A DNA stretch of 64,000 nucleotides from JBHYGK01 sp051859045. GTDB taxonomy: Bacteria > Pseudomonadota > Gammaproteobacteria > Xanthomonadales > Xanthomonadaceae. Every line of letters begins with the position of its first letter. The first letter of the stretch is position 1. Shown here in pieces: positions 7,569-22,963 of this stretch. Both the position numbers and the translations under genes were made by a program. The stretch covers positions 27,850 through 91,849 of the forward strand of contig JBHYGK010000002.1 of assembly GCA_051859045.1 (NCBI GenBank), read 5' to 3'. The notes under the pieces are model-generated. The model had not been told where the DNA came from. It searched no databases and saw nothing but the letters and a program-made list of their open reading frames with translations.

Positions 7569-10181
7569 TCAGAGCATCCGCTTGAGCCGGTAGACCAGGT
7601 CCAGCGCCTCGCGCGGGCTCAGCGCGTCGGGGTCGATGCCGGCCAGCAGGCTGGTGGCGGGGGAGGGCGCGGGCGGGGCGAACAGGCCCAGCTGCGGGGT
7701 GGGCTCCGCCCGCGCGGGCGCGCCCGGCGCGGGCGGCGCGGCCAGGTCCGGCGCGCCGCCGTCCACCGCCACCGCGCTCGCGCCGCCGGCCTCCAGCGCC
7801 GCGAGGTGGCCGCGGGCGTCGTCGACGACGCTGCGCGGCAGGCCGGCCAGCGCGGCCACCTGCAGGCCGAAGCTGCGGTTGGCCGGGCCGTCCTTGACCG
7901 CGTGCATGAACACCAGCCGCTCGCCGTGCTCGACCGCGTCGAGGTGGACGTTGGCGATGCCGCTGCCCGGCCGGGCCAGCGCGGTGAGCTCGAAGTAATG
8001 CGTCGCGAACAGCGTCATCGCGCGGTTGGCGTGGGCGAGGTGCAGCGCGCAGGCCTTGGCCAGCGCGAGGCCGTCGTAGGTGGAGGTGCCGCGGCCGATC
8101 TCGTCCATCAGCACCAGCGAGCGCTCGGAGGCGTGGTGGAGGATGTAGGCGGTCTCGGCCATCTCGACCATGAAGGTGGAGTGGCCGCGGGCGAGGTCGT
8201 CGCCGGCGCCGATGCGGGTGAGGATGCGGTCGATCGGGCCGATCGCGCAGGCGCTGGCCGGCACGAAGCTGCCGATGTGCGCCAGCAGCACCACCAGCGC
8301 GGCCTGGCGCATGTAGGTGCTCTTGCCGCCCATGTTCGGGCCGGTCACCACCAGCATCCGCCGCTCCGGGCCGAGCGCCAGGTCGTTGGGCTCGAAGGGC
8401 TCGTCGCGCACGGCCTCCACCACCGGGTGGCGGCCGCGCAGGATCTCGAGGCCGGGCGCGTCGCGCAGCTCGGGCCGCACCCAGTCCAGCGCGGCCGCGC
8501 GCTCGGCGAAGGCCAGCAGCACGTCCACCTCGGCCAGCGCCTGGGCGCAGCGCTTGAGTGGCTGCAGCACGGCGTTGAGGCGGTCGAGCAGGTCCTCGTA
8601 CAGGCCGCGCTCGCGCGCCAGCGAGCGCTCCCGCGCCGAGAGCACCTTGTCCTCGAAGGCCTTGAGCTCCTCGGTGATGTAGCGCTCCGCCCCGGTGAGG
8701 GTCTGGCGGCGGGTGTAGTGCGTCGGCACCTTGGCGGCGTGGGCCTTGCCGACCTCCAGGTAGTAGCCGTGCACGCGGTTGTAGCCGACCTTCAGGGTGG
8801 CGATGCCGCTGGCCTCGCGCTCGCGCAGCTCGAGGTCGGCGAGGAACTGGTCGGCGCGGGTGGAGAGCGTGCGCAGCTCGTCGAGCTCGGCGTCGTAGCC
8901 CTCGGCCAGCACGCCGCCGTCGCGCAGCAGCACCGGCGGATGCGTCGTGACCGCGCTGGCCAGCAGGTGGTGGGTGGCGGCGTGCTCGCCGAGCTCGGCG
9001 GCCAGCGCCTGCAGGCGCGGGGCCTCGAGCGGCAGCAGCGCCTCGCGCAGCGACGGCAGCAGGGCCAGGCCGTCGCGCAGCGTGCTGAGGTCGCGCGGGC
9101 GGGCGCTGCGCAGGGCCACGCGGGTGAGGATGCGCTCGAGGTCGCCGACGCCGCGGAAGGCCTCGCGCAGCGCGTCGGCGGCGCGCGTGTCGACCAGCAT
9201 CGCCACCGCGTCGTGGCGGCCGCGCAGCGTGGCGCGGTCGCGCAGCGGGCGGTGCAGCCAGCGCCGCAGCAGGCGGCCGCCCATCGGGGTCACGGTGGCG
9301 TCGAGCACGCCCAGCAGCGTGTGCTCCACGCGGCCGTCGGTGCGCGCGTCGAGCTCGAGGTGGCGGCGCGTGGCGGCGTTCATCGCGATGCCGTCGCCGG
9401 CCTGCTCGAGCGCCAGCGAGGTCAGGTGGGGCAGGGCCTGCTTCTGGGTCTCCTCGAGGTAGTGCAGCAGCGAGCCGGCCGCGGCGATCGCGCGCGGGTG
9501 GCCCTCGAGGCCGAAGGCGTCGAGGTCGCGGACCTGGAAGAAGCGCGTCAGCGCGCGCCGGCCGGCCTCGGCCTCGAAGTGCCAGGGCGCGCGCCGGCGC
9601 AGGCCGGTGCGGCCGAGCAGGGCGGGCGCCCAGCCGTCCTCGTCGGGCAGCAGCAGTTCGGCGGGCTCCAGCCGGGCCACCTCGGCCAGCAGCGCGTCCT
9701 CGTCGGGCACCTCGCTGGCCAGGAAGCGGCCGCCGGCGACGTCGGCCCAGGCCAGGCCGAAGCCCTCGCGGCCGCGCGCGATCGCCATCAGCAGGGTCTC
9801 GCGGCGCTCGTCCAGCAGGGCCTCGTCGGTGACCGTGCCCGGGGTGACCACGCGGACCACCTTGCGCTCCACCAGGCCCTTGGCCAGCGCCGGGTCGCCG
9901 ATCTGCTCGCAGATCGCCACCGACTCGCCCAGCTGCACCAGCCGCGCCAGGTAGCCCTCGGCCGCGTGCACCGGCACGCCGGCCATCGGGATCGGCGCGC
10001 CCGCCGAGCTGCCGCGCTGGGTCAGGGTGATGTCGAGCAGGCGCGCGGCCTTGCGGGCGTCGTCGTAGAACAGCTCGTAGAAATCGCCCATCCGGAAGAA
10101 CACCAGGATGTCGGGATGCTCGGCCTTGGCGGCGAAGAACTGCCGCATGAGCGGGGTGTGCTGGTCGGTCGGGGCGGACAT
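7569..10181 (-). CDS. mutS: DNA mismatch repair protein MutS
   Basis: MutS recognises mismatches and starts methyl-directed repair with MutL. The 870-residue length is normal for the family. Mismatch-reading F34-x-E36 lies in GDFYELF. The ATPase has Walker A GPNMGGKST near residue 615 and Walker B LVLMDEIGRGTSTYDG. The C terminus ends LDLVYRLKRML. The start at 10181 (MSAPTDQHTPLMRQFF) is chosen because it aligns with the MutS N terminus; 64 in-frame codons upstream overlap pncC and are not family-like. It is divergent from pncC, 49 bases apart. Confidence 0.97.
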   Translation of the reverse strand: MSAPTDQHTPLMRQFFAAKAEHPDILVFFRMGDFYELFYDDARKAARLLDITLTQRGSSAGAPIPMAGVPVHAAEGYLARLVQLGESVAICEQIGDPALAKGLVERKVVRVVTPGTVTDEALLDERRETLLMAIARGREGFGLAWADVAGGRFLASEVPDEDALLAEVARLEPAELLLPDEDGWAPALLGRTGLRRRAPWHFEAEAGRRALTRFFQVRDLDAFGLEGHPRAIAAAGSLLHYLEETQKQALPHLTSLALEQAGDGIAMNAATRRHLELDARTDGRVEHTLLGVLDATVTPMGGRLLRRWLHRPLRDRATLRGRHDAVAMLVDTRAADALREAFRGVGDLERILTRVALRSARPRDLSTLRDGLALLPSLREALLPLEAPRLQALAAELGEHAATHHLLASAVTTHPPVLLRDGGVLAEGYDAELDELRTLSTRADQFLADLELREREASGIATLKVGYNRVHGYYLEVGKAHAAKVPTHYTRRQTLTGAERYITEELKAFEDKVLSARERSLARERGLYEDLLDRLNAVLQPLKRCAQALAEVDVLLAFAERAAALDWVRPELRDAPGLEILRGRHPVVEAVRDEPFEPNDLALGPERRMLVVTGPNMGGKSTYMRQAALVVLLAHIGSFVPASACAIGPIDRILTRIGAGDDLARGHSTFMVEMAETAYILHHASERSLVLMDEIGRGTSTYDGLALAKACALHLAHANRAMTLFATHYFELTALARPGSGIANVHLDAVEHGERLVFMHAVKDGPANRSFGLQVAALAGLPRSVVDDARGHLAALEAGGASAVAVDGGAPDLAAPPAPGAPARAEPTPQLGLFAPPAPSPATSLLAGIDPDALSPREALDLVYRLKRML

Positions 10182-10230
10182 CCGGGGCGATTCGGGGTAG
10201 AAAGGCGGCCCGAGAGTGTGCCCGAAGCCC

Positions 10231-10743
10231 ATGGACCCGTCTGCCCGCAGCGATGACGACACCCTGCACGCCCTGGCCGAGGAGGTCGGCGTGCGCCTGG
10301 CCGCGGCGCACCTGCGCCTGGTGACGGCCGAGAGCTGCACCGGCGGCTGGATCGCCAAGATGGTCACCGACATCCCCGGCTGCTCGGCCTGGTTCGACTG
10401 CGGGCTGGCCGCCTATAGCTACGAGGCCAAGCAGGCGCTGCTGGGCGTGCACCCGCGCACCCTCGAGCAGCACGGCGCGGTCAGCGAGGAGACCGTGCTG
10501 GAGATGGTGTCCGGCGCGCTGGTGTCCTCGGGTGCCAGCGTCGCGGTGGCGGTGACCGGCATCGCCGGCCCCGGCGGCGCGACGCCCGGCAAGCCGGTGG
10601 GCTCGGTGTGGATCGGCTGGAAGCGCCGCGGCGGCTACGCCCGGGCCCGGCTGTTCACCTTCGGCGGCGACCGCGAGGCGGTGCGCCGGCAGACCGTCGA
10701 GGCCGCGCTGCGCGGCCTGCTCGAGGAGGCCGCGGCGGCCTGA
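10231..10743 (+). CDS. pncC: Nicotinamide-nucleotide amidohydrolase (CinA C-terminal family)
   Basis: PncC deamidates nicotinamide mononucleotide to nicotinate mononucleotide in pyridine nucleotide salvage. The 170 residues form a single CinA C-terminal domain. It has the signature TAESCTGGWIAKMVTDIPG around residues 35-53, then VAVAVTGIAGPGGATPGKPVGSVWIG. No N-terminal MoCF-like domain is present, so this is the stand-alone form. A GTG 15 bases upstream (10216) is an alternative start. It lies immediately before recA, as in many proteobacteria. Confidence 0.93.
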   Translation: MDPSARSDDDTLHALAEEVGVRLAAAHLRLVTAESCTGGWIAKMVTDIPGCSAWFDCGLAAYSYEAKQALLGVHPRTLEQHGAVSEETVLEMVSGALVSSGASVAVAVTGIAGPGGATPGKPVGSVWIGWKRRGGYARARLFTFGGDREAVRRQTVEAALRGLLEEAAAA

Positions 10744-10854
10744 GCGGCCGGCGTGGCGGCGCTCCCGGGCCTGGCGGGGCGGATTCCGACCCGCGCCGTG
10801 GCGTCGGCCGACCCGCCCGCGCGGCGTCCTGCACGGGGGCCTCGCGCCCGGGTG

Positions 10855-10863
10855 TGGGATACT
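10855..10863 (+). promoter_or_regulatory. Possible extended -10 promoter element of recA
   Basis: TGG-GATACT has the TGn extension plus a -10-like hexamer, about 100 bases before recA. No -35 hexamer is seen. I found no E. coli-type (CTGT-N8-ACAG) or obvious xanthomonad-type LexA operator in 10744-10965. Confidence 0.3.
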
Positions 10864-10965
10864 TCGCCCCGCCTCGCCGCCGGTCTCAGTCCGTGAGAAG
10901 CCGCCGCGGCATGCTGATTTCCCGGCCCCGACCAGGGGCCACCGCCACCGCCTGAAGGAACCCGC

Positions 10966-11988
<1,023 letters not shown>

Positions 11989-11994
11989 CCGGGG

Positions 11995-12489
11995 ATGGTC
12001 CGCCGTCGCGATGACGGCGAGGGGCCGGGCGCGTACCACCGCGCGCTCGGCCTGCTGGTGCGGCGCGAGCACTCGCGCCGCGAGCTCGAGCGCAAGCTCG
12101 CGGCCAAGGGCGAGGAGCCGTCGGCCGCCGCCGAGGCGGTGGCCGAGCTCAGCCGCCAGGGCTACCAGGACGACGCCCGGTTCGCCGAGATGCTGGTCCG
12201 CAGCCGCGTGCATGGCGGCCATGGACCGGTGCGGGTGCGTGCCGAGCTGGCCCAGCACGGCATCCCCCGCGACACCGGCGAGGCCGCCATCGCCGAGGTG
12301 CTCGAGGCCCTCGGCCTCGACTGGCCCGACCTGGCCCGCGACCTCGTCCAGCGCCGCTTCCCCCGCGGCTGCCCCGACCTCGCCACCCGCCGCAAGGCCG
12401 CCGACCTGCTGGCCCGCCGCGGCTTCGAGTCCTCCCAGCTGCAGGCCGCCCTGCGCGACGCCCCCGACGGCGACCTCGACCCCGCCTGA
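11995..12489 (+). CDS. recX: Regulatory protein RecX
   Basis: RecX caps RecA filaments and limits recombinase activity. The 164 residues contain three-helix repeats: YHRALGLLVRREHSRRELERKL, then ELSRQGYQDDARFAEMLVRSR with GPVRVRAELAQHGI, and a C-terminal RRKAADLLARRGF repeat. The start lies six bases after the recA stop, so it is cotranscribed or reads through from recA. Regulation therefore probably follows recA. Confidence 0.93.
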   Translation: MVRRRDDGEGPGAYHRALGLLVRREHSRRELERKLAAKGEEPSAAAEAVAELSRQGYQDDARFAEMLVRSRVHGGHGPVRVRAELAQHGIPRDTGEAAIAEVLEALGLDWPDLARDLVQRRFPRGCPDLATRRKAADLLARRGFESSQLQAALRDAPDGDLDPA

Positions 12490-12647
12490 GCCCCGTCCGG
12501 CGCGCGCTCCGATGCGCGCTCAGGCCCCGGCACTGGTACGCTTGGCGCGTCCCGGCGATCGCCCGCCTCCCGCCCCGCCGCCTCCGCGGCCGGTGGGCCT
12601 CCGCGCATCGCCACCGCCATCCCGCCAGCCTTCGCAGTCGCCCATCC

Positions 12648-15299
<2,652 letters not shown>

Positions 15300-15435
15300 G
15301 GAAAGCGGCAATTGCGCGTCGCGCGGGCCGGTGGCTACCATCGCCCACCGCCCGCGGCGGCACACCATCGGACGGCCCCGGGTACCACGCCCCGGGCCCA
15401 CCCGGTCAAGGACGATCCGGGCAAGGAGAACACAC

Positions 15436-15648
15436 ATGCTGATTCTGACCCGCCGCGTCGGCGAGACGCTGATGATCGGTGACTCCGTCACCGTCACCGT
15501 GCTCGGCGTCAAGGGCAACCAGGTGCGCATCGGCATCACCGCGCCGAAGGACGTGGCCGTGCATCGCGAAGAGATCTACCAGCGCATCCACAAGGACGAC
15601 GACGGCGCGTCCGAGGATGCCGGGACGGGTTTACCCGCGAAGGGCTAA
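15436..15648 (+). CDS. csrA: Carbon storage regulator CsrA/RsmA
   Basis: CsrA is a dimeric RNA-binding regulator that blocks or stabilises mRNAs by binding GGA motifs near ribosome-binding sites. The 70-residue protein starts MLILTRRVGETLMIGD and has the core VRIGITAPKDVAVHREEIY. AAGGAG eight bases upstream supports this ATG; the frame is open further 5' but not conserved. The slightly long C-terminal tail is of the kind seen in xanthomonads. A tRNA-Ser(GCT) gene follows directly, as in the E. coli alaS-csrA-serV order. Confidence 0.97.
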   Translation: MLILTRRVGETLMIGDSVTVTVLGVKGNQVRIGITAPKDVAVHREEIYQRIHKDDDGASEDAGTGLPAKG

Positions 15649-15658
15649 CGGCTACACT
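15630..15658 (+). promoter_or_regulatory. Promoter for tRNA-Ser(GCT)
   Basis: TTTACC (15630-15635) and TACACT (15653-15658) are separated by 17 bases, with the tRNA 5' end 25 bases after the -10. The -35 overlaps the csrA 3' end. Confidence 0.5.
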
Positions 15659-15682
15659 TCGCGTCCGGCTTCGGCCGGTCCC

Positions 15683-15775
15683 GGAGACGTGCCCGAGTGG
15701 CCGAAGGGGCTCCCCTGCTAAGGGAGTATGGGGTCAAAAGCTCCATCGAGGGTTCGAATCCCTCCGTCTCCGCCA
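15683..15775 (+). tRNA. tRNA-Ser (anticodon GCT)
   Basis: A 93-base class II tRNA. The acceptor GGAGACG pairs with CGTCTCC, and CCA is encoded. The anticodon stem CTCCC/GGGAG holds loop CTGCTAA, reading AGC and AGT codons. A long variable arm (TATGGGGTCAAAAGCTCCA) and the TTCGAAT T-loop are present. Confidence 0.97.
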
Positions 15776-15868
15776 GTCTCCACGGGTGCCTCGGCACCCT
15801 CGCCGTCGGCGGCGTCAGCGCCGATGGGGTGCGGGGCAGGCGATCGGAAAAAAAGTTCGCGAGAACGC

Positions 15869-15897
15869 TTGACCGATCCGCCAGCTTCCTGCACTAT
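15869..15897 (+). promoter_or_regulatory. Promoter for tRNA-Arg(ACG)
   Basis: TTGACC (15869-15874), 17 bases, then CACTAT (15892-15897); the tRNA begins 12 bases later. The hairpin GGGTGCC-TC-GGCACCC at 15784-15799 may separate it from tRNA-Ser. Confidence 0.5.
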
Positions 15898-15908
15898 TCT
15901 CCTTCTAC

Positions 15909-15985
15909 GCGCCCGTAGCTCAGTTGGATAGAGCACCAGGCTACGAACTTGGTGGTCGGGAGTTCGAATCTCTCCGGGCGCGCCA
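15909..15985 (+). tRNA. tRNA-Arg (anticodon ACG)
   Basis: 77 bases with encoded CCA. The acceptor GCGCCCG pairs with CGGGCGC. The anticodon stem CCAGG/CTTGG encloses loop CTACGAA; A34 is normally edited to inosine by TadA to read CGT, CGC and CGA. Confidence 0.97.
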
Positions 15986-16000
15986 GATGCAAACCAAGAC

Positions 16001-16026
16001 AGGGTGCCTAGGCACCCTTTCTTGTT
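16001..16026 (+). terminator. Terminator after tRNA-Arg(ACG)
   Basis: AGGGTGCC (16001-16008) pairs with GGCACCCT (16011-16018) across a two-base apex, followed by TTTCTTGTT. It ends the tRNA-Arg(ACG) transcript, so tRNA-Pro downstream needs its own promoter (a weak TAGGAT lies at 16077). Confidence 0.8.
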
Positions 16027-16130
16027 CCGGCGGGATGGTTGTGTTGTTCCCAGGCGCCCGCGGGTGCCACGTGCGGTAGGATCCCCCGGGCTCCTCCGTC
16101 GTGGTCCACGGCGACGGGGGGCTCGGCCGC

Positions 16131-16207
16131 CGGGGTATAGCTCAGCCTGGTAGAGCGCCAGCTTTGGGAGCTGGACGTCGGGGGTTCGAATCCCTCTACC
16201 CCGACCA
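16131..16207 (+). tRNA. tRNA-Pro (anticodon TGG)
   Basis: 77 bases, acceptor CGGGGTA pairing with TACCCCG, CCA encoded. The anticodon stem CCAGC/GCTGG holds loop TTTGGGA. The first base pair C1-G72 is typical of bacterial tRNA-Pro. Confidence 0.97.
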
Positions 16208-16281
16208 GCGTGGGCTCCAGACGGGATCGGGTCGTACCGAGCCTCCGTCCGGCATCGGCAAGGTCGTTGCGTTCTTCGCAT

Positions 16282-16358
16282 GCGCCCGTAGCTCAACCGG
16301 ATAGAGCACCGGCCTTCTAAGCCGGCGGTTACAGGTTCGATTCCTGTCGGGCGCGCCA
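16282..16358 (+). tRNA. tRNA-Arg (anticodon TCT)
   Basis: 77 bases, CCA encoded. The acceptor GCGCCCG pairs with CGGGCGC, identical to tRNA-Arg(ACG) upstream. The anticodon stem CCGGC/GCCGG holds loop CTTCTAA, reading the rare codons AGA and AGG. Confidence 0.97.
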
Positions 16359-16375
16359 GGATGTGGTTCCTCGGT

Positions 16376-16453
16376 GGTGGGTGTAGCTCAGTTGGTTAGA
16401 GCATCGGATTGTGATTCCGAGGGTCGTGGGTTCAAATCCCATCATCCACCCCA
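16376..16453 (+). tRNA. tRNA-His (anticodon GTG)
   Basis: Counting the extra G-1 that pairs with C73, a hallmark of tRNA-His, the gene spans 78 bases with encoded CCA. The acceptor is GTGGGTG against CATCCAC, with one G-T pair. The anticodon loop is TTGTGAT. Confidence 0.96.
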
Positions 16454-16483
16454 ACTTTTGTTGTAGCATTCGCGTCTTGAAGT

Positions 16484-16559
16484 GGGCCGTTAGCTCAGTT
16501 GGTAGAGCAGCTGACTCTTAATCAGTAGGTCCTAGGTTCGAATCCTAGACGGCCCACCA
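16484..16559 (+). tRNA. tRNA-Lys (anticodon CTT)
   Basis: 76 bases, acceptor GGGCCGT pairing with ACGGCCC, CCA encoded. The anticodon stem GCTGA/TCAGT holds loop CTCTTAA, so it reads AAG, the preferred Lys codon in this GC-rich genome. Confidence 0.97.
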
Positions 16560-16587
16560 CTTCATCCCACCGCTGGTGGGTGGCGAC

Positions 16588-16672
16588 GCGAAAGTGGCGA
16601 AACTGGTAGACGCGCAGGATTTAGGTTCCTGTGGGGCAACCCGTGAGAGTTCGAGTCTCTCCTTTCGCACCA
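16588..16672 (+). tRNA. tRNA-Leu (anticodon TAG)
   Basis: An 85-base class II tRNA with acceptor GCGAAAG pairing with CTTTCGC and encoded CCA. The anticodon stem CAGGA/TCCTG holds loop TTTAGGT. The variable arm is GTGGGGCAACCCGTG. It is the last of the seven-tRNA cluster. Confidence 0.97.
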
Positions 16673-16688
16673 CGCCCGCCGGGCGGTG

Positions 16689-16718
16689 CGCGGGGCGACT
16701 GGGCTCCGCGGGTTTTTT
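16689..16718 (+). terminator. Terminator of the tRNA cluster
   Basis: CGCGGGGC (16689-16696) pairs with GGCTCCGCG-type sequence (16703-16710, one G-T pair) across a six-base loop, followed after GG by six T residues (16713-16718). Confidence 0.8.
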
Positions 16719-16784
16719 CATGTCCGCGTGCCGGAACGCACGTGGCCCAACGGTCGCCTTGAGCGCGACGCAGCAGGAGTGGTC

Positions 16785-18083
16785 ATGCAAGTTTCTGTCG
16801 AGAACATCGGTAACCTCGGCCGCCGGATGACGGTCAGCGTGCCCCTCGCGACGCTCGAGACGCAGGTCGCCTCGCGCCTGCGCGAGATCGCCGGCACCGT
16901 GCAGATCAAGGGCTTCCGCAAGGGCAAGGTCCCGGCGAAGGTCATCGAGCAGCGCTACGGCGCGCAGGTCCGCTCCGAGGCCCTGGGCGACGTCGCGCGC
17001 TACTCGCTCAACCAGGCGCTGGGCGAGCAGAAGCTCGCCCCGGCCGCCAACCCGACCATCGAGAAGGCCGGCCCCGTCGAGGGCGGCCTGCTCGAGTTCG
17101 TGGCCTCCTTCGAGGTCGTGCCTGACTTCGGCACCATCGACGTCAAGGGCCTGAAGATCCAGCGCCCGACCGCGTCGGTCGGCGACGCCGACATCGACCA
17201 GATGATCGAGACCCTGCGCGCCCAGCGCCGCACCTGGACCGTCGTCGAGCGCGCCGCGCAGGCCGGCGACCTGGTGAAGGTCGAGACCTCGGCCGTCGCC
17301 GGCGACGCCCGCGTGCCCGCCGAGGGCGTCGAGAGCGGCGCCACCGTGCTGGGCTCGAACGTCATGTTCGCCGAGCTCGAGGCCAAGCTCGACGGCATGA
17401 AGGCCGGCGAGGAAGCCACCCACGCGATCACCTTCCCGGACTCCTGGCGCGTCCCCGCGCTGGCCGGCCAGACCGCGCAGGTCACCATCAAGGCCACCAG
17501 CGTCTCCGAGCCCACCCTGCCGGCGCTCGACGAGGCGTTCGTCAAGAGCTTCGGCATCGCCTCGGGCGACCTCGAGACCTTCCGCAAGGAAGTCCGCAGC
17601 AACCTCGAGCGCGAGCTCAAGGGCAACGTGATGTCGCGCCTGCGCGCCGAGGTCGTCGACAAGCTCGTCGCCGCCTACGAGGGCACCGAGTTCCCGCCGA
17701 AGCTCATCGAGGCCGAGGCCGCCGGCCTGGCCCGCCAGGCCGAGGCCCAGGCCCGCCAGCGCGGCCAGCAGGGCGCCAAGTTCGAGGCCGAGAGCTTCCT
17801 GCCGTCGGCCAAGCGCCGCGTGATGGCCGGCCTGCTGGTCAACGAGATCGCCCGCCAGAACGAGCTGCGCCTGGACCCCAAGCGCGTCGAGGAGACCCTC
17901 TCGCTGATCGCCTCGACCTACGAGGAGCCGTCGCAGGTGGTTGATCTCTACCGCAAGGATCCCCAGCTCATGGGTCAGCTGCAGGCCCGCGTGATGGAGG
18001 AGCAGGTGATCGACTGGGTCGCCTCGCATGCCGACGCCACCGAGCAGCCGCTGAGCTTCACCGAGGCGATGCGCCAGGGCTGA
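16785..18083 (+). CDS. tig: Trigger factor, ribosome-associated chaperone
   Basis: Trigger factor binds ribosomal protein uL23 at the exit tunnel and shields nascent chains. The 432-residue length is normal. The N-terminal ribosome-binding domain carries GFRKGKVP (about 44-51). The FKBP-like PPIase domain follows (GDLVKVETSAVAGDAR... to ...QVTIKATSVSEPTLPALDEAFVKSFG), then the helical C-terminal chaperone domain with LLVNEIARQNELRLD. CAGGAG eight bases upstream marks the ATG; upstream in-frame codons run into the tRNA terminator. clpP, clpX and lon follow in the usual order. Confidence 0.97.
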   Translation: MQVSVENIGNLGRRMTVSVPLATLETQVASRLREIAGTVQIKGFRKGKVPAKVIEQRYGAQVRSEALGDVARYSLNQALGEQKLAPAANPTIEKAGPVEGGLLEFVASFEVVPDFGTIDVKGLKIQRPTASVGDADIDQMIETLRAQRRTWTVVERAAQAGDLVKVETSAVAGDARVPAEGVESGATVLGSNVMFAELEAKLDGMKAGEEATHAITFPDSWRVPALAGQTAQVTIKATSVSEPTLPALDEAFVKSFGIASGDLETFRKEVRSNLERELKGNVMSRLRAEVVDKLVAAYEGTEFPPKLIEAEAAGLARQAEAQARQRGQQGAKFEAESFLPSAKRRVMAGLLVNEIARQNELRLDPKRVEETLSLIASTYEEPSQVVDLYRKDPQLMGQLQARVMEEQVIDWVASHADATEQPLSFTEAMRQG

Positions 18084-18196
18084 TCCACTGGGTCGGTCCT
18101 CCCGCCGCGCCCGCCATTGAGGCGGGCCCGGCGGAGGCGCGATGATCCGGCCGGGGCACGCGCCCCGGCCCACCCACCCCCTGCAGGAGCAGCACG

Positions 18197-18826
18197 ATGA
18201 CGATGAGCACGCCGATGGGCCTGAACCTGGTGCCGATGGTGGTCGAGCAGACCGCGCGCGGCGAGCGCGCCTACGACATCTACTCGCGCCTGCTCAAGGA
18301 GCGGGTGATCTTCCTGGTCGGCCCGATCGACGACCACGTCGCCAACGTCGTGGTCGCCCAGCTGCTGTTCCTCGAGGCCGACAACCCCGAGAAGGACATC
18401 AGCCTCTACATCAACTCGCCGGGTGGCGTGGTCACCGCCGGCATGGCGATCTACGACACCATGCAGTACATCAAGCCCGACGTGAGCACGATCTGCGTCG
18501 GCCAGGCGGCCTCGATGGGCGCGCTGCTGCTGTCGGCCGGCGCCGCCGGCAAGCGCTACTCGCTGCCGCACTCGCGCGTGATGATCCACCAGCCGCTGGG
18601 CGGCTTCCAGGGCCAGGCCAGCGACATCGAGATCCACGCCCGCGAGATCCTGTTCCTCAAGCAGCGCCTCAACGAGGTGCTCGCCAAGCACACCGGGCAG
18701 TCGATCGAGCGCGTGTCCCAGGACACCGACCGCGACCGCTTCCTCAGCGCCGAGGACGCGAAGGCCTACGGCCTCGTCGACCACGTCCTCGAGCGCCGTC
18801 CCGACGAGAGCGTGCAGGCCGGCTGA
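18197..18826 (+). CDS. clpP: ATP-dependent Clp protease proteolytic subunit
   Basis: ClpP is the tetradecameric serine peptidase that degrades substrates unfolded by ClpX or ClpA. The 209 residues include nucleophile S106 (GQAASMGALLL), H131 (RVMIHQP) and the C-terminal Asp near residue 180 (DTDRDRF). The short propeptide ahead of LVPMVVEQT is present. GGAG lies ten bases upstream of the ATG; a second ATG at 18203 is possible. A 7-bp hairpin at 18109-18127 separates it from tig without a T tract. Confidence 0.98.
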   Translation: MTMSTPMGLNLVPMVVEQTARGERAYDIYSRLLKERVIFLVGPIDDHVANVVVAQLLFLEADNPEKDISLYINSPGGVVTAGMAIYDTMQYIKPDVSTICVGQAASMGALLLSAGAAGKRYSLPHSRVMIHQPLGGFQGQASDIEIHAREILFLKQRLNEVLAKHTGQSIERVSQDTDRDRFLSAEDAKAYGLVDHVLERRPDESVQAG

Positions 18827-18942
18827 GCCGCCTGTCCGGGGCATGCGGCTTGCATGCGGGGCTGCGCCATCCACGAGGGTGGCGAGCCCCGACCCCCCGC
18901 GCTATCCTCCGAACGACCCACCCCCGACCGGGATATAGAGGC

Positions 18943-20229
<1,287 letters not shown>

Positions 20230-20267
20230 GGCGCCGCGGGCCGCCCGTCGGCCCGCACCGCCCTCGG

Positions 20268-20293
20268 AAGCCGGCCCTCGCGGCCGGCTTTTT
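20268..20293 (+). terminator. Terminator of clpP-clpX
   Basis: AAGCCGGCC (20268-20276) pairs with GGCCGGCTT (20282-20290) over a five-base loop, followed by TTTTTC within 20289-20294. Confidence 0.85.
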
Positions 20294-20354
20294 CTTGCCC
20301 GTCGCGGCGCCAAAGAGCGCTTGCCGGCCGCCCGCCGGCGGGCGCAGTCTTGCG

Positions 20355-20381
20355 CTTGCAAGCCCGCCGCCGGGCCCCCAT
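20355..20381 (+). promoter_or_regulatory. Candidate heat-shock (sigma-32) promoter of lon
   Basis: CTTGCA (20355-20360) and CCCCAT (20376-20381) are separated by 15 bases, matching the RpoH consensus CTTGAA-N13-15-CCCCAT at 11 of 12 positions. lon has a sigma-32 promoter in E. coli. The lon ATG is 45 bases after the -10. Confidence 0.6.
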
Positions 20382-20425
20382 GACGGTGGCATCTGGCGCC
20401 CCCGGCGCCCCCAGGAGAATCCTCG

Positions 20426-22891
<2,466 letters not shown>

Positions 22892-22900
22892 CGGCATGCC

Positions 22901-22926
22901 CGGGGCGGCGTAATGGCGCCGCCCCG
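22901..22926 (+). terminator. Hairpin after lon, possible terminator
   Basis: CGGGGCGGCG pairs perfectly with CGCCGCCCCG across loop TAATGG. There is no T tract, so termination would be weak or Rho-assisted. Confidence 0.4.
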
Positions 22927-22963
22927 ATGCGCTGGAAGCCGCGTATTTCCTAGCGTTCACGGC

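Noticed and set aside
10744..10965. LexA operator upstream of recA
   Set aside because: I looked for CTGT-N8-ACAG and for TTAG/CTAA-type palindromes and saw none; absence by eye is not proof, so no site is annotated.
15683..16672. tRNA genes as integration sites for a genomic island
   Set aside because: No integrase, direct att repeat or change in base composition is seen next to any of the tRNA genes in the window.
18109..18127. Hairpin between tig and clpP as a true terminator
   Set aside because: Only seven base pairs with no T tract; chance hairpins of this size are common at this GC content.
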